A DNA stretch of 64,000 bases, taken from contig NZ_JACIBX010000006.1 of the NCBI RefSeq assembly GCF_014195545.1, positions 124,001 through 188,000 on the forward strand. The letters are read 5' to 3'. The translations under genes and the position numbers were made by a program. Position 1 is the first letter of the stretch. Each line of letters begins with the position of its first letter. Under the pieces are notes generated by a model. It was not told where the DNA came from and ran no database searches. It saw only the letters and a list, made by a program, of their open reading frames with translations. Of this stretch, positions 24,965 to 33,820 are shown piece after piece. Source of the DNA: Limimaricola variabilis (GTDB taxonomy: Bacteria > Pseudomonadota > Alphaproteobacteria > Rhodobacterales > Rhodobacteraceae).

Positions 24965-25252
24965 TCAGGCGATGATGCCGAGAATGTCGCTTTCCTTCAT
25001 GATCAGCAGCTCTTCGCCGTTGACGGTGACTTCGGTGCCCGACCACTTGCCGAACAGGACGCGATCGCCTTCCTTGACGGCCATGGCGATCAGCTCGCCG
25101 CTGTCCTTGCGGGCGCCTTCGCCACAGGCGATCACTTCGCCCTCGGCCGGCTTTTCCTTGGCGTTGTCGGGGATGATCAGACCGCCCTTGGTCTTTTCTT
25201 CACCTTCGACGCGGCGCACCAGGACCCGGTCGTGAAGCGGTTTGAATGCCAT
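24965..25252 (-). CDS. groES: Co-chaperonin GroES (Hsp10)
   Basis: 95 residues: [50 protein letters not shown] and [30 protein letters not shown]. The mobile loop ([15 protein letters not shown]) that contacts GroEL is intact. First gene of groESL; CAGAG lies before the start and the CIRCE operator is in the 5' leader, about 50 nt upstream. Confidence 0.98.
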   Translation of the reverse strand: MAFKPLHDRVLVRRVEGEEKTKGGLIIPDNAKEKPAEGEVIACGEGARKDSGELIAMAVKEGDRVLFGKWSGTEVTVNGEELLIMKESDILGIIA

Positions 25253-25300
25253 CTCTGCAGCTCCTCAGCAGTATGTATGTTCTCATGCCCCGGCGGGGCA

Positions 25301-25327
25301 TTAGCACTCTCCCTCGGTGAGTGCCAA
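25301..25327 (-). promoter_or_regulatory. CIRCE element (HrcA operator) upstream of groES
   Basis: TTAGCACTC-N9-GAGTGCCAA, identical to the CIRCE consensus (TTAGCACTC-N9-GAGTGCTAA) except for one base in the right arm. It lies in the leader just after the predicted transcription start, where HrcA binding blocks groESL until heat shock. Confidence 0.95.
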
Positions 25328-25335
25328 CGACGAGA

Positions 25336-25364
25336 CAGGTAAGGAGCGCTCACGCCCCTGTCAA
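25336..25364 (-). promoter_or_regulatory. groESL promoter (sigma70-like)
   Basis: On the minus strand TTGACA (25359-25364) and TACCTG (25336-25341) are separated by 17 bp, placing the start point at the edge of CIRCE. The -35 box is perfect, the -10 weak. Confidence 0.65.
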
Positions 25365-25371
25365 GCATCGC

Positions 25372-25917
25372 GCGGCGCGGAAATGTCACATCTCGCGCGC
25401 CCGCGTAAGTAAGTCGAAAAAGGGGGTTCTCAGCGCATCCTGTTCGTGCATGATGGCGCGCAGGACAACCCCGGATTGGGAGAGCGGCTTATGACTCGAG
25501 GTTATTTCTCACACGGCTGAATGCCGCGCCGCCGCCTGTCGCGGAAGGCCGGTTTGCCCCCGCCTCCGCCTGTTGATCTTGCCAGTTTCAGGGCCCAGTC
25601 CATGACCCCCCGTATCGTCGTGGCCGATCATCCGGTCGCCGCCGGCCGTCGCCTTGCGCGACCCGCCTCGCAACGCCTCCGATTCCGCCGCACCGCCCTC
25701 GGGCGGTCGCAGCGGCATCATGGCGTCAGCGGCGCTCCGATCGCCCACCCCCCGCGCGCCTCACCCCTCTAGGGGCGAGCCCGCACCCGTGCCGGTCTTC
25801 CCGACCCGACGACGCGCAGCCCGCGTCGCCGGCCGGGAAAGTCATGGCCGTTTCAGCCGCCGGGCAAGGCCTCTCCATGCCCGGAAACTCAACCCAAGGA
25901 TGAATAAGGAACACATC
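25372..25917. other. Intergenic stretch upstream of groESL without a recognised gene
   Basis: About 545 nt with lower third-position GC than the surrounding genes in every frame. A short reading frame of 9 codons (25491-25520, after GGGAGAG) is immediately followed by an 83-codon Arg/Pro-rich frame (25521-25772) that matches no family I know. A small GC palindrome CCCCTCTAGGGG is at 25764-25775. I cannot support a gene or RNA here. Confidence 0.4.
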
Positions 25918-26176
25918 ATGCATCCGCCTTTCTACATCGTCGACCACCGCGCCCAGCCCGACAGCCCCGCCCCCCTGGGAGGAACGCCCCCGCATGCGCC
26001 GGGGCGCGCCCGAGCGGCTCGATCTGAACCCGCCGCATGTCGGCACCGGCCTGGCCATGCTGCGCGCCGCCAGGGACGACCCCCCGGCCGCGCCCCGCGC
26101 CACGGGGGCGGGCGGCTTCTGGCCGCGCATCCGGGCGCTGGTCACCAAACGCCCGCGCGCGGAGCCGGCGCGGTGA
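25918..26176 (+). pseudogene. Small hypothetical gene with an apparent one-base frameshift
   Basis: AAGGA lies 8 nt before an ATG at 25918 whose frame reads MHPPFYIVDHRAQPDSPAP. At the C6 run (25970-25975) the coding pattern moves to another frame, continuing as WEERPRMRRGAPERLDLNPP then HVGTGLAMLRAARD and a Trp-Pro-Arg-Ile segment, and stopping at 26174. Removing one C would join the two into about 85 residues. No family recognised. It could be a real inactivating mutation or a homopolymer sequencing error. The product would be small, basic and Pro-rich at the N-terminus. A GC hairpin follows 5 nt after the stop. Confidence 0.5.
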
Positions 26177-26181
26177 GACGG

Positions 26182-26209
26182 GGGGCGGCGCGGGGGACCG
26201 CGCCGCCCC
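26182..26209 (+). terminator. GC-rich hairpin after the small frameshifted gene
   Basis: GGGGCGGCGCGG (26182-26193) and CCGCGCCGCCCC (26198-26209) form a perfect 12-bp stem with loop GGGA. The tail TTGCC is a poor U-tract. It begins 5 nt after the preceding stop, which supports that stop being a genuine gene end. Confidence 0.6.
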
Positions 26210-26297
26210 TTGCCGGCCCCTCCGGGCGGGTGACAAGGCGCGCGGCCCTGCCTATAAGGCGCGCGACAGTTTCATCGACCTCCCGAAGGATAATCCC

Positions 26298-27215
26298 ATG
26301 ACCACGCTCGTCTTCGGCCACAAGGCGCCCGACACCGATTCCACCGGCTCGCCGCTGATCTGGGCCTGGTATCTGAACCGCCAGGGCCAGGAGGCCGAAG
26401 CGCGGCTGCTGGGCCAGCCCAACACCGAGGCCGCCTTCGTGGCAGAGCGCTGGGGCTTCGAGCTGCCGCAGGTGATCGACGACGTCGAGCCGGGCCAGAA
26501 GGTCGTCATCGTCGACACCAACAACCCCGCCGAGCTGCCGGCCTCGATCAACCAAGCCGACATCCAGGCGATCATCGACCACCACAAGCTGTTCGGCGGC
26601 ATCGAGACCAAGGGCCCGATCGACATCACTATCAAGCCGCTGGCCTGCACCGCGACCATCATGCACGACCTGATGGGCCATGTGGCCACCGAGATGCCCG
26701 AGGGCATCAAGGGCCTGATGCTGTCCTGCATCCTGTCGGACACGCTCGAGTTCCGTTCGCCGACCACCACCCCCGCCGATAAGGCGCTGGCCGAGCGGCT
26801 GGCCGCGGATCTCGGCATCGATGTCTCCGACTATGCCGGCGAGATGTTCGCCGCCAAGTCCGACGTCTCGGCTTTCTCCGAAGCGGAGCTGCTGCGCATG
26901 GACAGCAAGGAGACCACCGTCGACGGCAAGAAGCTGCGCGTGAGCGTGCTCGAGACCACCTCCCCCGACCAGGTGCTGTCGCGCAAGGACGCGCTTCTCG
27001 AGGCGATGCCCAAGGTCGCGGCCGAGGATGGCGCCGACGAGGTGCTGCTCTTCGTGGTCGACATCCTGAAGGAGCAGGCGACGCTGCTGGTGCAGAACGA
27101 CACCGTCAAGGCGATCGCCGAGAAGAGCTTCGACGCCACCGTCTCGGGCGACAGCGTCGTGCTGCCCGGCGTGATGAGCCGCAAGAAGCAGATCATCCCC
27201 GTGTTGAAGGCCTGA
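26298..27215 (+). CDS. ppaC: Manganese-dependent inorganic pyrophosphatase (family II, DHH type)
   Basis: 305 residues. DHH-family metal ligands are visible: FGHKAPDTDSTGSPLIWAWY (H, D, D), VIVDTNNPAEL (D) and IIDHHKLFGGI (DHH motif). The C-terminal DHHA2 domain has RVSVLETTSPDQVLSRKDALLEAM and the SRKKQIIPVL end, whose Arg/Lys-Lys bind pyrophosphate. It hydrolyses pyrophosphate to drive biosynthesis in the cytosol. ATG at 26298 after AAGGATAATCCC. It is followed after 5 nt by the HAD gene. Confidence 0.94.
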   Translation: MTTLVFGHKAPDTDSTGSPLIWAWYLNRQGQEAEARLLGQPNTEAAFVAERWGFELPQVIDDVEPGQKVVIVDTNNPAELPASINQADIQAIIDHHKLFGGIETKGPIDITIKPLACTATIMHDLMGHVATEMPEGIKGLMLSCILSDTLEFRSPTTTPADKALAERLAADLGIDVSDYAGEMFAAKSDVSAFSEAELLRMDSKETTVDGKKLRVSVLETTSPDQVLSRKDALLEAMPKVAAEDGADEVLLFVVDILKEQATLLVQNDTVKAIAEKSFDATVSGDSVVLPGVMSRKKQIIPVLKA

Positions 27216-27220
27216 TCCGG

Positions 27221-28099
27221 ATGACGCGGATCATCGAGCGTTTCGCCGACATCTCGGGCAGCTACAACGCCGCCTTCGTCGATCTGTGGGGCTGCATGCA
27301 TAACGGCGTGCGGGCCTATGAAGAGGCGGTGGCCGCGATGCGCGGCTTCCGGGCGGCGGGCGGCAAGGTGATCCTCGTCACCAACTCGCCGCGGCCGCGC
27401 GCCTCCGTGGAGGCGCAGGTCGAGGGGCTGGGCGTGCCGCGCGACTGCTATGACAGCGTGGCCAGCTCAGGCGATTCGGCCCGCGCCGCGATGTATCAGG
27501 GCGCGGTTGGCGAGAAAGTCTGGTTCATCGGCGACGAGCGTGACGAGGCCTTCTTCGAGCCGCTGCGGATCATCAAGGATCCGGTCGAGGTGGCGCGCGT
27601 CGATCTCGACGCGGCCGAGGGCATCGTCTGCTGCGGCCCCGAGGACGAGCATGCCGACCCGGAGGTCTACCGCCCCGCCTTCGAGACGGCGGTGGCGCGC
27701 GGCCTGAAGCTGCTCTGCGCCAACCCCGACATCATCGTCGATCGCGGCGAGGAGCGGGTCTGGTGCGCCGGGGCGCTGGCCCGGCTCTACTCCGAGATGG
27801 GCGGCGAAAGCCTCTATTTCGGCAAGCCGCACCCGCCCATCTACGACCTCGCGCGCCGCAGGCTGCACGAGATCGCGCCGGGCATCGCCGACGAGCGGAT
27901 CATCTGCATCGGCGACGGGCCGCATACCGACGTGTCGGGTGCGGCTGGCGAGGATCTCGACTGCCTGTTCATCACCGGCGGCCTCGCCGCCGCCGAGACC
28001 GCGACCCGGTCGGGCGGCCAGCCCGACGCCGAGAAGCTCGCCGCCTATCTGCGCGACGAGGGGCAGGCCCCGACCTTCTCCATCGGTTTCCTGCGCTAG
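27221..28099 (+). CDS. HAD-superfamily IIA hydrolase (TIGR01459-like)
   Basis: 292 residues. Motif I is AAFVDLWGCMHNGVRAYEEA with nucleophile Asp21; the usual second Asp is Trp, as in this alphaproteobacterial subfamily. Motif II is VILVTNSPRPR, motif III FGKPHPPIYDLA (Lys), motif IV IICIGDGPHTDVSGAAGEDLDCLFITGG. Related to NagD and p-nitrophenylphosphatases; the exact phosphate ester is unknown. Lies 5 nt after ppaC and 57 nt before ribF on the same strand. Confidence 0.88.
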   Translation: MTRIIERFADISGSYNAAFVDLWGCMHNGVRAYEEAVAAMRGFRAAGGKVILVTNSPRPRASVEAQVEGLGVPRDCYDSVASSGDSARAAMYQGAVGEKVWFIGDERDEAFFEPLRIIKDPVEVARVDLDAAEGIVCCGPEDEHADPEVYRPAFETAVARGLKLLCANPDIIVDRGEERVWCAGALARLYSEMGGESLYFGKPHPPIYDLARRRLHEIAPGIADERIICIGDGPHTDVSGAAGEDLDCLFITGGLAAAETATRSGGQPDAEKLAAYLRDEGQAPTFSIGFLR

Positions 28100-28106
28100 A
28101 CCTATC

Positions 28107-28132
28107 GGGCGCGCGCCTGCTTGCGCGCGCCC
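28107..28132 (+). terminator. Hairpin between the HAD gene and ribF
   Basis: GGGCGCGCGC (28107-28116) and GCGCGCGCCC (28123-28132) with loop CTGCTT form a 10-bp all-GC stem, 8 nt after the HAD stop and 24 nt before ribF. No U-tract; it could terminate partially or shield the ribF ribosome site. Confidence 0.5.
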
Positions 28133-28156
28133 CGCCCCGCCGCTACGCAAGGCGCC

Positions 28157-29095
28157 ATGCGCAGCTTCAGCGATTTCACCGACATTCCCCCCGCCGACCG
28201 CGGCGCCGTCGCCTCCATCGGCAATTTCGACGGCGTGCATCTCGGCCATCGCGCGGTTATCGACCTCGCCCGCGCCGAGGCCGCGCGACTCGGTGCGCCC
28301 CTGGGCGTGATGACCTTCGAGCCGCATCCCCGCGAGTATTTCGCGCCCGATGCCCCGCCCTTCCGGCTGATGAACCGGACCGCCCGCGCCCACCGGCTCG
28401 AGAAGATCGGTGTCGAGCGGCTGTTCGAGCTTCGCTTCGATGCGGGCCTCGCCGCGCTTTCCCCGGAGGGCTTCGCCCACCAGGTGATCGCCGAGGGCCT
28501 CGGCCTGCGCCACGTCGTGATCGGCGCCGATTTCCGCTTCGGCAAGGGCCGCGCCGGCGATGCCGCGATGCTCGAGGCGCTGGGCCGCGCGCATGGCTTC
28601 GGCGTCACCGTCTCGCCGCTCGTCGCGCTCGACGCGGGCGAGGTCAGCTCAACCGCGATCCGCCGCGCCCTGTCCGAGGGCCGCCCCCGCGACGCCGCCG
28701 CCATGCTCGGTCACCTGCACCGGCTCGAAGGCGAGGTGATCCATGGCGAGAAGCGCGGCCGCGAGCTGGGCTTTCCGACCGCGAACATGACCATCGACGG
28801 GCTGCACCTGCCACGCTTCGGCGTCTATGCCGTCAAGGTCGACGTGCTCACCGGCCCGCATGCCGGGACCTATGACGGCGCCGCCTCGATCGGCACCCGT
28901 CCGATGTTCGGCGAGAACCACCCGAATTGCGAAACCTTCCTGTTCGACTTCAAGGGCGATCTCTACGGCGCCGAAATCTCGGTGGCGCTGGTCGAATACC
29001 TGCGTGGCGAGGAAAGGTTCGACGGGCTCGACGCCCTGATCGCGCAGATGGAGGCCGACTGCGCCCGCGCCCGTGAGGTTCTGGCCGATGCGTGA
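28157..29095 (+). CDS. ribF: Bifunctional riboflavin kinase / FAD synthetase RibF
   Basis: 312 residues. The N-terminal FMN adenylyltransferase domain has AVASIGNFDGVHLGHRAVI (GxxH-type nucleotidyltransferase motif), MTFEPHPREYF, RFGKGRAGD and VSSTAIRRAL. The C-terminal kinase domain has EVIHGEKRGRELGFPTANM, FGVYAVKV, YDGAASIGTRPMFGEN and the acidic FLFDF..DLYG. It converts riboflavin to FMN then FAD. Start at 28157; codons upstream overlap the hairpin. Coupled to the next gene by an 8-nt overlap. No FMN riboswitch is visible before it. Confidence 0.95.
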   Translation: MRSFSDFTDIPPADRGAVASIGNFDGVHLGHRAVIDLARAEAARLGAPLGVMTFEPHPREYFAPDAPPFRLMNRTARAHRLEKIGVERLFELRFDAGLAALSPEGFAHQVIAEGLGLRHVVIGADFRFGKGRAGDAAMLEALGRAHGFGVTVSPLVALDAGEVSSTAIRRALSEGRPRDAAAMLGHLHRLEGEVIHGEKRGRELGFPTANMTIDGLHLPRFGVYAVKVDVLTGPHAGTYDGAASIGTRPMFGENHPNCETFLFDFKGDLYGAEISVALVEYLRGEERFDGLDALIAQMEADCARAREVLADA

Positions 29096-29528
29096 ACGTT
29101 TCTGGCAATTGCCTCTCGAGGAGCTCGATCGCGCCGAGTGGGAGGCGCTCTGCGACGGTTGCGGCAAGTGCTGCCTCAACAAGATCGAGGACGAGGACAC
29201 CGGAGAGGTCGCGTTGACCCGTGTCGCTTGCCGCCTGCTCGACGGCGCGACCTGCCTGTGCACGAAATACGCGACCCGGCACAAATACGTGCCCGAATGC
29301 ATCGTGCTCACCCCCGACAAGATCGCCGAGACCATGTACTGGCTGCCCGCAACCTGCGCCTACCGGCTGCGCGCCGAGGGGCGCCCGCTCTACGGCTGGC
29401 ACCATCTGATCTCCGGCGACCGTCAGGCCGTGCACCGCGCGGGCGTGTCCATGGCAGGCCGCACCGTACCCGAAACCCAAGTCGATGACGACGACTGGGA
29501 GGACCATATCATCGAGGAGCCCGTCTGA
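29088..29528 (+). CDS. YcgN / UPF0260 family cysteine-cluster protein
   Basis: 146 residues. Cysteine-rich N-terminus: LCDGCGKCCLNKIEDEDTGE, then VACRLLDGATCLC, VPECIVL and TCAYRL. The cluster of about eight cysteines suits a zinc or Fe-S site (the wider family is the Fe-S/Zn YkgJ group). The tail VPETQVDDDDWEDHIIEEPV is very acidic. Function unknown. The start overlaps ribF by 8 nt and the stop overlaps the aldolase start by one base (TGATG). Confidence 0.88.
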   Translation: MRERFWQLPLEELDRAEWEALCDGCGKCCLNKIEDEDTGEVALTRVACRLLDGATCLCTKYATRHKYVPECIVLTPDKIAETMYWLPATCAYRLRAEGRPLYGWHHLISGDRQAVHRAGVSMAGRTVPETQVDDDDWEDHIIEEPV

Positions 29529-30574
29529 TGCAGTTCGCCTCCGATAATGCCGGTCCCGCCCACCCCGCAATCCTCGAGGCGATCGCGCGCGCCAATGACG
29601 GCCACCAGCGCGCCTATGGCTCGGAAAGCGCGATGTCGCGGGTGCGCGACCGCATCCGTGACATCTTCGAGGCGCCGCAGGCCGAGGTGCATCTCGTCGC
29701 CACCGGCACCGCGGCCAATGCGCTGATTTTGGGGTGCATGGCCCGCCCCTGGGACGCGGTGTTCTGCTCGGAGCACGCCCATGTCGAGCATGACGAGGGC
29801 AACGCGCCCGAATTCTATACCGGCGGCGCCAAGCTGACTCTGGTGCCCGCCCCCGACGGGCGGATGACGCCCGCAGCACTGGAGCGCGCGCTGCTGCCCG
29901 AGGGGGCGCGCAGCTTTCACAATGCCCAGCTCGGCCCGCTGAGCATCACCCAGGTGACGGAGACCGGCGCGGTCCACGACCTCGCCGAGATCGCCGCGCT
30001 GTCGGAGATCATGCATGCGCGCGGCCAGAAGGTGCACATGGATGGCGCCCGCTTCGCCAACGCGATCGCGGCGCTGGGCTGCAGCCCGGCCGAGATGACC
30101 TGGAAGGCGGGCATCGACGCGCTGAGCTTCGGCGGTACCAAGAATGGCTGCCTCGGCGTCGAGGCCGCGGTGTTCTTCGACCCCGACCTCGCCCGCGATT
30201 TCGAGATCCGGCGCAAGCGCGGCGGCCATCTCTTTTCCAAGCACCGGTTTCTCTCGGCGCAGATGCAGGCCTATCTCGACGACGACCTGTGGCTCGATCT
30301 CGCGCGCCGCGCCAATGAGGCCTGCGCCCGCCTCGTCGCCGGGTTGCGCGCGCATGGCGAGGCCGAGATCCTCTACCCGGCCGGGGCCAACCTCGTCTTC
30401 GTCACCCTGCCGCGCGCCACGCTGCGCCGCCTGAGCGATGGCGGCGCGGATTTCTACGTCATGGATGGGGATCCGATGACCGGCGATCCGGCCGAGCGGC
30501 TCACCGCCCGGCTGGTCTGCGACTGGTCACTGGGCGCCGAGCAGGTCGACCGTTTCCTGGCGCTGCTCGGCTGA
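29528..30574 (+). CDS. ltaE: Low-specificity L-threonine aldolase
   Basis: 348 residues, fold type I PLP enzyme. Opens MQFASDNAGPAHPAILEAI; contains VATGTAANALIL, EHAHVEHDEGNAPE, VHMDGARFANAIAALG and the PLP lysine Lys205 in LSFGGTKNG. The final ..RLVCDWSLGAEQVDRFLALL is the typical end. It splits L-threonine and allo-threonine into glycine and acetaldehyde. Translationally coupled to the YcgN-like gene by TGATG. Converges with the isomerase gene, 6 nt apart. Confidence 0.92.
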   Translation: MQFASDNAGPAHPAILEAIARANDGHQRAYGSESAMSRVRDRIRDIFEAPQAEVHLVATGTAANALILGCMARPWDAVFCSEHAHVEHDEGNAPEFYTGGAKLTLVPAPDGRMTPAALERALLPEGARSFHNAQLGPLSITQVTETGAVHDLAEIAALSEIMHARGQKVHMDGARFANAIAALGCSPAEMTWKAGIDALSFGGTKNGCLGVEAAVFFDPDLARDFEIRRKRGGHLFSKHRFLSAQMQAYLDDDLWLDLARRANEACARLVAGLRAHGEAEILYPAGANLVFVTLPRATLRRLSDGGADFYVMDGDPMTGDPAERLTARLVCDWSLGAEQVDRFLALLG

Positions 30575-30580
30575 GGCCGC

Positions 30581-31180
30581 TCAGAGCTGCCCCGACAGGT
30601 GCAGGTCGAGATCCGACAGCCGGTCCTGCCCCCAGAACCGCTCGTCGGTGTCGGTGATGTAGAAGGGCGAGCCGAAGACGCCGCGCTGCACCGCCTCCTC
30701 GAGGTTCTGCGCGTATTCGTCGGCCGCGCCCATCATGTTGCTCTCGGCCAGGCCGGGGTCGAAGCCCGCCTCCTCGAGCGCGGCGCGGATCACCTCCTCG
30801 ACGGCGATGTCCTTCTCTTCGGCCCAGCAGGCGCGGGTGATCGCGTGCACCAGCCGCCCCATGTCGCCGCCACCCGCCCGCTGGGCGTTGATGATCGCAT
30901 AGGCGGCGGGCGCGCCGTTGGTGGGCCAGAACGCCGGACGCGGATTGAGCGGCAGGCCCGCCTTCTTGGCCTGGCGGCGCATCTCCTGGCGACGATATTC
31001 GAGCCGGCTCGGATGCCGGTCCTTGGGAAGCTGCCCGCCCGAACGCGGGAACAGCGCCATCACGTCCATGGGCTTGTAGACGATCTCGGCCCCGTGCTTG
31101 GCGGCGATCTCCTCGAGCCGGGTCCCTGCGATGTAGACATAGGGCGACAATGTCGCGAAAAAGTAGTCGATTTTCGGCAT
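30581..31180 (-). CDS. DsbA-family protein, 2-hydroxychromene-2-carboxylate isomerase type
   Basis: 199 residues, thioredoxin-like kappa-GST/HCCA isomerase fold: [40 protein letters not shown] with Ser in LSPY in place of a Cxx[41 protein letters not shown] and [22 protein letters not shown]. The missing cysteines rule out a classical DsbA oxidase. Relatives act in naphthalene breakdown or as glutathione-dependent isomerases; the substrate is unknown here. GAGGGGCTTC precedes the ATG. Divergent from prs. Confidence 0.87.
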   Translation of the reverse strand: MPKIDYFFATLSPYVYIAGTRLEEIAAKHGAEIVYKPMDVMALFPRSGGQLPKDRHPSRLEYRRQEMRRQAKKAGLPLNPRPAFWPTNGAPAAYAIINAQRAGGGDMGRLVHAITRACWAEEKDIAVEEVIRAALEEAGFDPGLAESNMMGAADEYAQNLEEAVQRGVFGSPFYITDTDERFWGQDRLSDLDLHLSGQL

Positions 31181-31304
31181 GAAGCCCCTCTTCGCACGCC
31201 ACCCCCATCGGGCAGGTTTGCGCCATGCTAGGGCTGTGCTAGGCGGTGTCAATCTTTCCGCCGCCCGCTGCGAGGCGGCCCGAGCCTGCCGAGGATGCCC
31301 CTTG

Positions 31305-32324
31305 ATGCCCACCTTGAACGAGCCGAAGCTGATTGCCGGCAACGCCAACCAGACCCTGGCCCGCGCGGTCGCCCGTCGCATGTCGATGCACCGGGGCATG
31401 AATGTCGGCCTCGTCGACGCCCGGATCGAGCGCTTCAACGACCAGGAGATCTTCGTCGAGGTCTACGAGAACGTCCGCGGCGAGGACATGTTCATCATCC
31501 AGCCGACCTCGAACCCGGCCAATGACAACCTGATGGAGCTGCTGATCATGGCCGACGCGCTGCGCCGGTCCTCGGCCGCGCGCATCACCGCCGTGATCCC
31601 CTATTTCGGCTATGCCCGCCAGGACCGCCGCGCCAAGGCGCGCACGCCGATCTCGGCCAAGCTGGTCGCCAACCTGATCGCCGAGGCCGGGATCGAGCGG
31701 GTGCTGACCATGGATCTGCACGCCGCCCAGATCCAGGGCTTCTTCGACATTCCCGTCGACAACCTCTACGCCGCGCCGATCTTCGCGCTCGACGTCGCGC
31801 ACCACTTCAAGGACCGCCGCGACGACGTGATGGTGGTGAGCCCCGATGTCGGCGGCGTCGCCCGCGCGCGCGAGCTGGCCAAGCGCATCGGCGCGCCGCT
31901 CGCCATCGTCGACAAGCGCCGCGAAAAGGCCGGCGAAGTGGCCGAGATGACCGTGATCGGCGACGTCTCGGGCAAGGCCTGCATCATCGTCGACGACATC
32001 TGCGACACCGCCGGCACGCTGTGCAAGGCGGCAGAGACGCTGATGGAGGCCGGCGCCACCGAGGTGCACAGCTACATCACCCACGGCGTGCTCTCCGGCC
32101 CCGCCGTCAGCCGCATCGAGAAATCGGTCATGAAATCGCTGGTGATCACCGATTCGATAGAGCCGACCGAGGCGGTGAAGAACGCGCCCAACATCCGCAT
32201 CGTGCCGACCGCGCCGATGTTCGCGCAGGCGATCCTCAACATCTGGAACGGCACCAGCGTCAGTTCGCTCTTCGAGCACGAGACGCTGACGCCGATCTAT
32301 GAAGGCATGTACACCGCCGATTGA
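31305..32324 (+). CDS. prs: Ribose-phosphate pyrophosphokinase
   Basis: 339 residues, slightly longer than the usual 310-320 because of an N-terminal extension and internal loops. Conserved parts: [87 protein letters not shown] and the PRPP loop [13 protein letters not shown]. It makes PRPP for nucleotide, His and Trp synthesis. GAGG lies 11 nt before the ATG. Monocistronic; the convergent small membrane protein ends 19 nt downstream. Confidence 0.95.
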   Translation: MPTLNEPKLIAGNANQTLARAVARRMSMHRGMNVGLVDARIERFNDQEIFVEVYENVRGEDMFIIQPTSNPANDNLMELLIMADALRRSSAARITAVIPYFGYARQDRRAKARTPISAKLVANLIAEAGIERVLTMDLHAAQIQGFFDIPVDNLYAAPIFALDVAHHFKDRRDDVMVVSPDVGGVARARELAKRIGAPLAIVDKRREKAGEVAEMTVIGDVSGKACIIVDDICDTAGTLCKAAETLMEAGATEVHSYITHGVLSGPAVSRIEKSVMKSLVITDSIEPTEAVKNAPNIRIVPTAPMFAQAILNIWNGTSVSSLFEHETLTPIYEGMYTAD

Positions 32325-32343
32325 GGCGGACTGTGGCGGGCCC

Positions 32344-32694
32344 TCAGCCGAGGAGCCCCGCCAGACCCCGCGCCAGCAGCCCGGTGAGCACATCGGGCTG
32401 CAGCGCCCAGGCCACCGCCCGGCCGAACGGGCCCGAGCCATCCAGCCGCGACAGCATCTCGCCCAGCGCCACGGCGTCGAGCCGCGCCATCAGCAGGCTC
32501 TTGGCGCCCAGCGCCGACATGATCGGAAGTATCACGAGAATCAGGGCAGCCAGGGCGGCATTGCCCTCGCGCCGCGGCATCACCACGACCAGATCGTCCT
32601 CGAGAACGTAGCACTCCGGCTCGCCCGCGGTGCGGCGCTGCTGGCAGTCGATCTTGCGAAGACGGGTTTCAAAGCTCGGCGAGACGCAAGTCAT
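32344..32694 (-). CDS. Small membrane protein of unknown function
   Basis: 116 residues. The N-terminal third is soluble with VSPSFETRLRKIDCQQRRTAGEPECYVLEDDLVVVMPRREGN; one hydrophobic segment AALAALILVILPIMSALGAKSLL follows, then an amphipathic tail. No family recognised. Codon use matches neighbours and the frame ends close to prs, so it is probably real. Between prs and prmA, transcribed from the opposite strand to prs. Confidence 0.55.
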   Translation of the reverse strand: MTCVSPSFETRLRKIDCQQRRTAGEPECYVLEDDLVVVMPRREGNAALAALILVILPIMSALGAKSLLMARLDAVALGEMLSRLDGSGPFGRAVAWALQPDVLTGLLARGLAGLLG

Positions 32695-32826
32695 GGTCGG
32701 CGATCCTGGCAAGGTGCCCCCACCTCACGGTGTCAAGATTAGACCCGCATCATGGCGAAAATGTGGCAGGCGACCCACTTTCCGGCGAAAACCCGGCAGC
32801 CCGCCACATGACCGCCCCACCGCGCC

Positions 32827-33699
32827 TCAGTCGCGCCGCATGTCGAGGGTGGTCCATTCGCCATGGCTCGTACGGGCGGCGCGCGCAAAGCCCTGCCCCA
32901 CATAGACCGCCTCGACCGCATCGGCCTGTTCGTTGAGGATGCCCGACAGGATCACCCGCCCGTCTTTCGCCACTTTTCGCGCCATTTCGGGCGCGAGTGC
33001 GACGAGGGGTCCCTTGAGGATATTTGCGAAGACGAGGTCGAAGGGTGCCGCCGCCTCGAGCGCGGAATGCTCGAAGCCTGCCGCCTCGAGGCACTCCACC
33101 TGCCCCTCCATGCCGTTGGCCGCGAGATTGGCCTCGGCCACCTCGACCGCCACTTCGTCGATGTCCGACGCCATCACCCGCGCCTCGGGCCAGACCCGCG
33201 CCGCCGCCATCGCTAGAACGGCGGTTCCGCAGCCGATATCGACGACCCGCGCCGGTGCGGCGCCTTCGCTCGCCAGCGCATCGAGCGCCTTCAGGCAGCC
33301 CAGCGTCGTGCCGTGATGCCCGGTGCCGAAGGCCATCGCCGCCTCGATCAGCAGCGGGATGCTGCCCTGCGGCACCTTGTCGGCGTCGTGACTGCCATGC
33401 ACGAAGAACCGCCCCGCCTCGACCGGGGCGAGATCGCGGCGCACCTTGGCCACCCAATCCTCGTCGGGCACCTCCGAGACGACGAAGCCGCGCGCGCCAT
33501 GGCTCGCCGCCAGCAGGTCCAGTTCGACCGCGTCGGGCGTCTCCTCGAAATAGGCGGTCACCTCGAACAGCCCCGAGCCATCCTCGATCTCGAACACGCC
33601 GGTGCCGTAGGGCGTGGGCTCAAGCTCCTCGAGCGCCTCCGCCAGCCGTTCGCCGCGGCGCTGGTCGTCGAGCTGGGTGATCGCGGTGAAGACGGGCAT
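32827..33699 (-). CDS. prmA: Ribosomal protein L11 methyltransferase PrmA
   Basis: 290 residues. N-terminal L11-recognition domain (about 1-90), then a Rossmann methyltransferase with AMAFGTGHHGTTLGCLKAL, motif I VVDIGCGTAVLAMAAARVW, AEANLAANG and the NILKGPLVALAPEM segment (the N-I-L/A catalytic motif). It trimethylates L11 using S-adenosylmethionine. Start at 33699 (MPVFTAITQLDD) preceded by AGAACCCC; weak ribosome site. The FGTGHHGTT variation from FGTGTHPTT is typical of Rhodobacterales. Downstream of msrA on the same strand. Confidence 0.92.
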   Translation of the reverse strand: MPVFTAITQLDDQRRGERLAEALEELEPTPYGTGVFEIEDGSGLFEVTAYFEETPDAVELDLLAASHGARGFVVSEVPDEDWVAKVRRDLAPVEAGRFFVHGSHDADKVPQGSIPLLIEAAMAFGTGHHGTTLGCLKALDALASEGAAPARVVDIGCGTAVLAMAAARVWPEARVMASDIDEVAVEVAEANLAANGMEGQVECLEAAGFEHSALEAAAPFDLVFANILKGPLVALAPEMARKVAKDGRVILSGILNEQADAVEAVYVGQGFARAARTSHGEWTTLDMRRD

Positions 33700-33745
33700 C
33701 GGGGTTCTCCGGAACAAGGGGCCTCGCGCGGCATAGGCGCAGGCG

Positions 33746-33772
33746 AAGGGGGCGGTCAATCGCCGCCCCCTT
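33746..33772 (-). terminator. Hairpin between msrA and prmA
   Basis: AAGGGGGCGG (33746-33755) and CCGCCCCCTT (33763-33772) form a 10-bp stem with a 7-nt loop, 48 nt beyond the msrA stop. On the minus strand the tail is CGCC, not a U-run, so termination efficiency is uncertain. Confidence 0.55.
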
Positions 33773-33820
33773 CAACATCAACCGATCAGACCCGGGACGA
33801 TGCCCCGGGCCCGGGCGCGT

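Noticed and set aside
28100..28156. FMN riboswitch before ribF
   Set aside because: The space is 57 nt and holds only a simple GC hairpin; none of the conserved RFN aptamer sequence is present.
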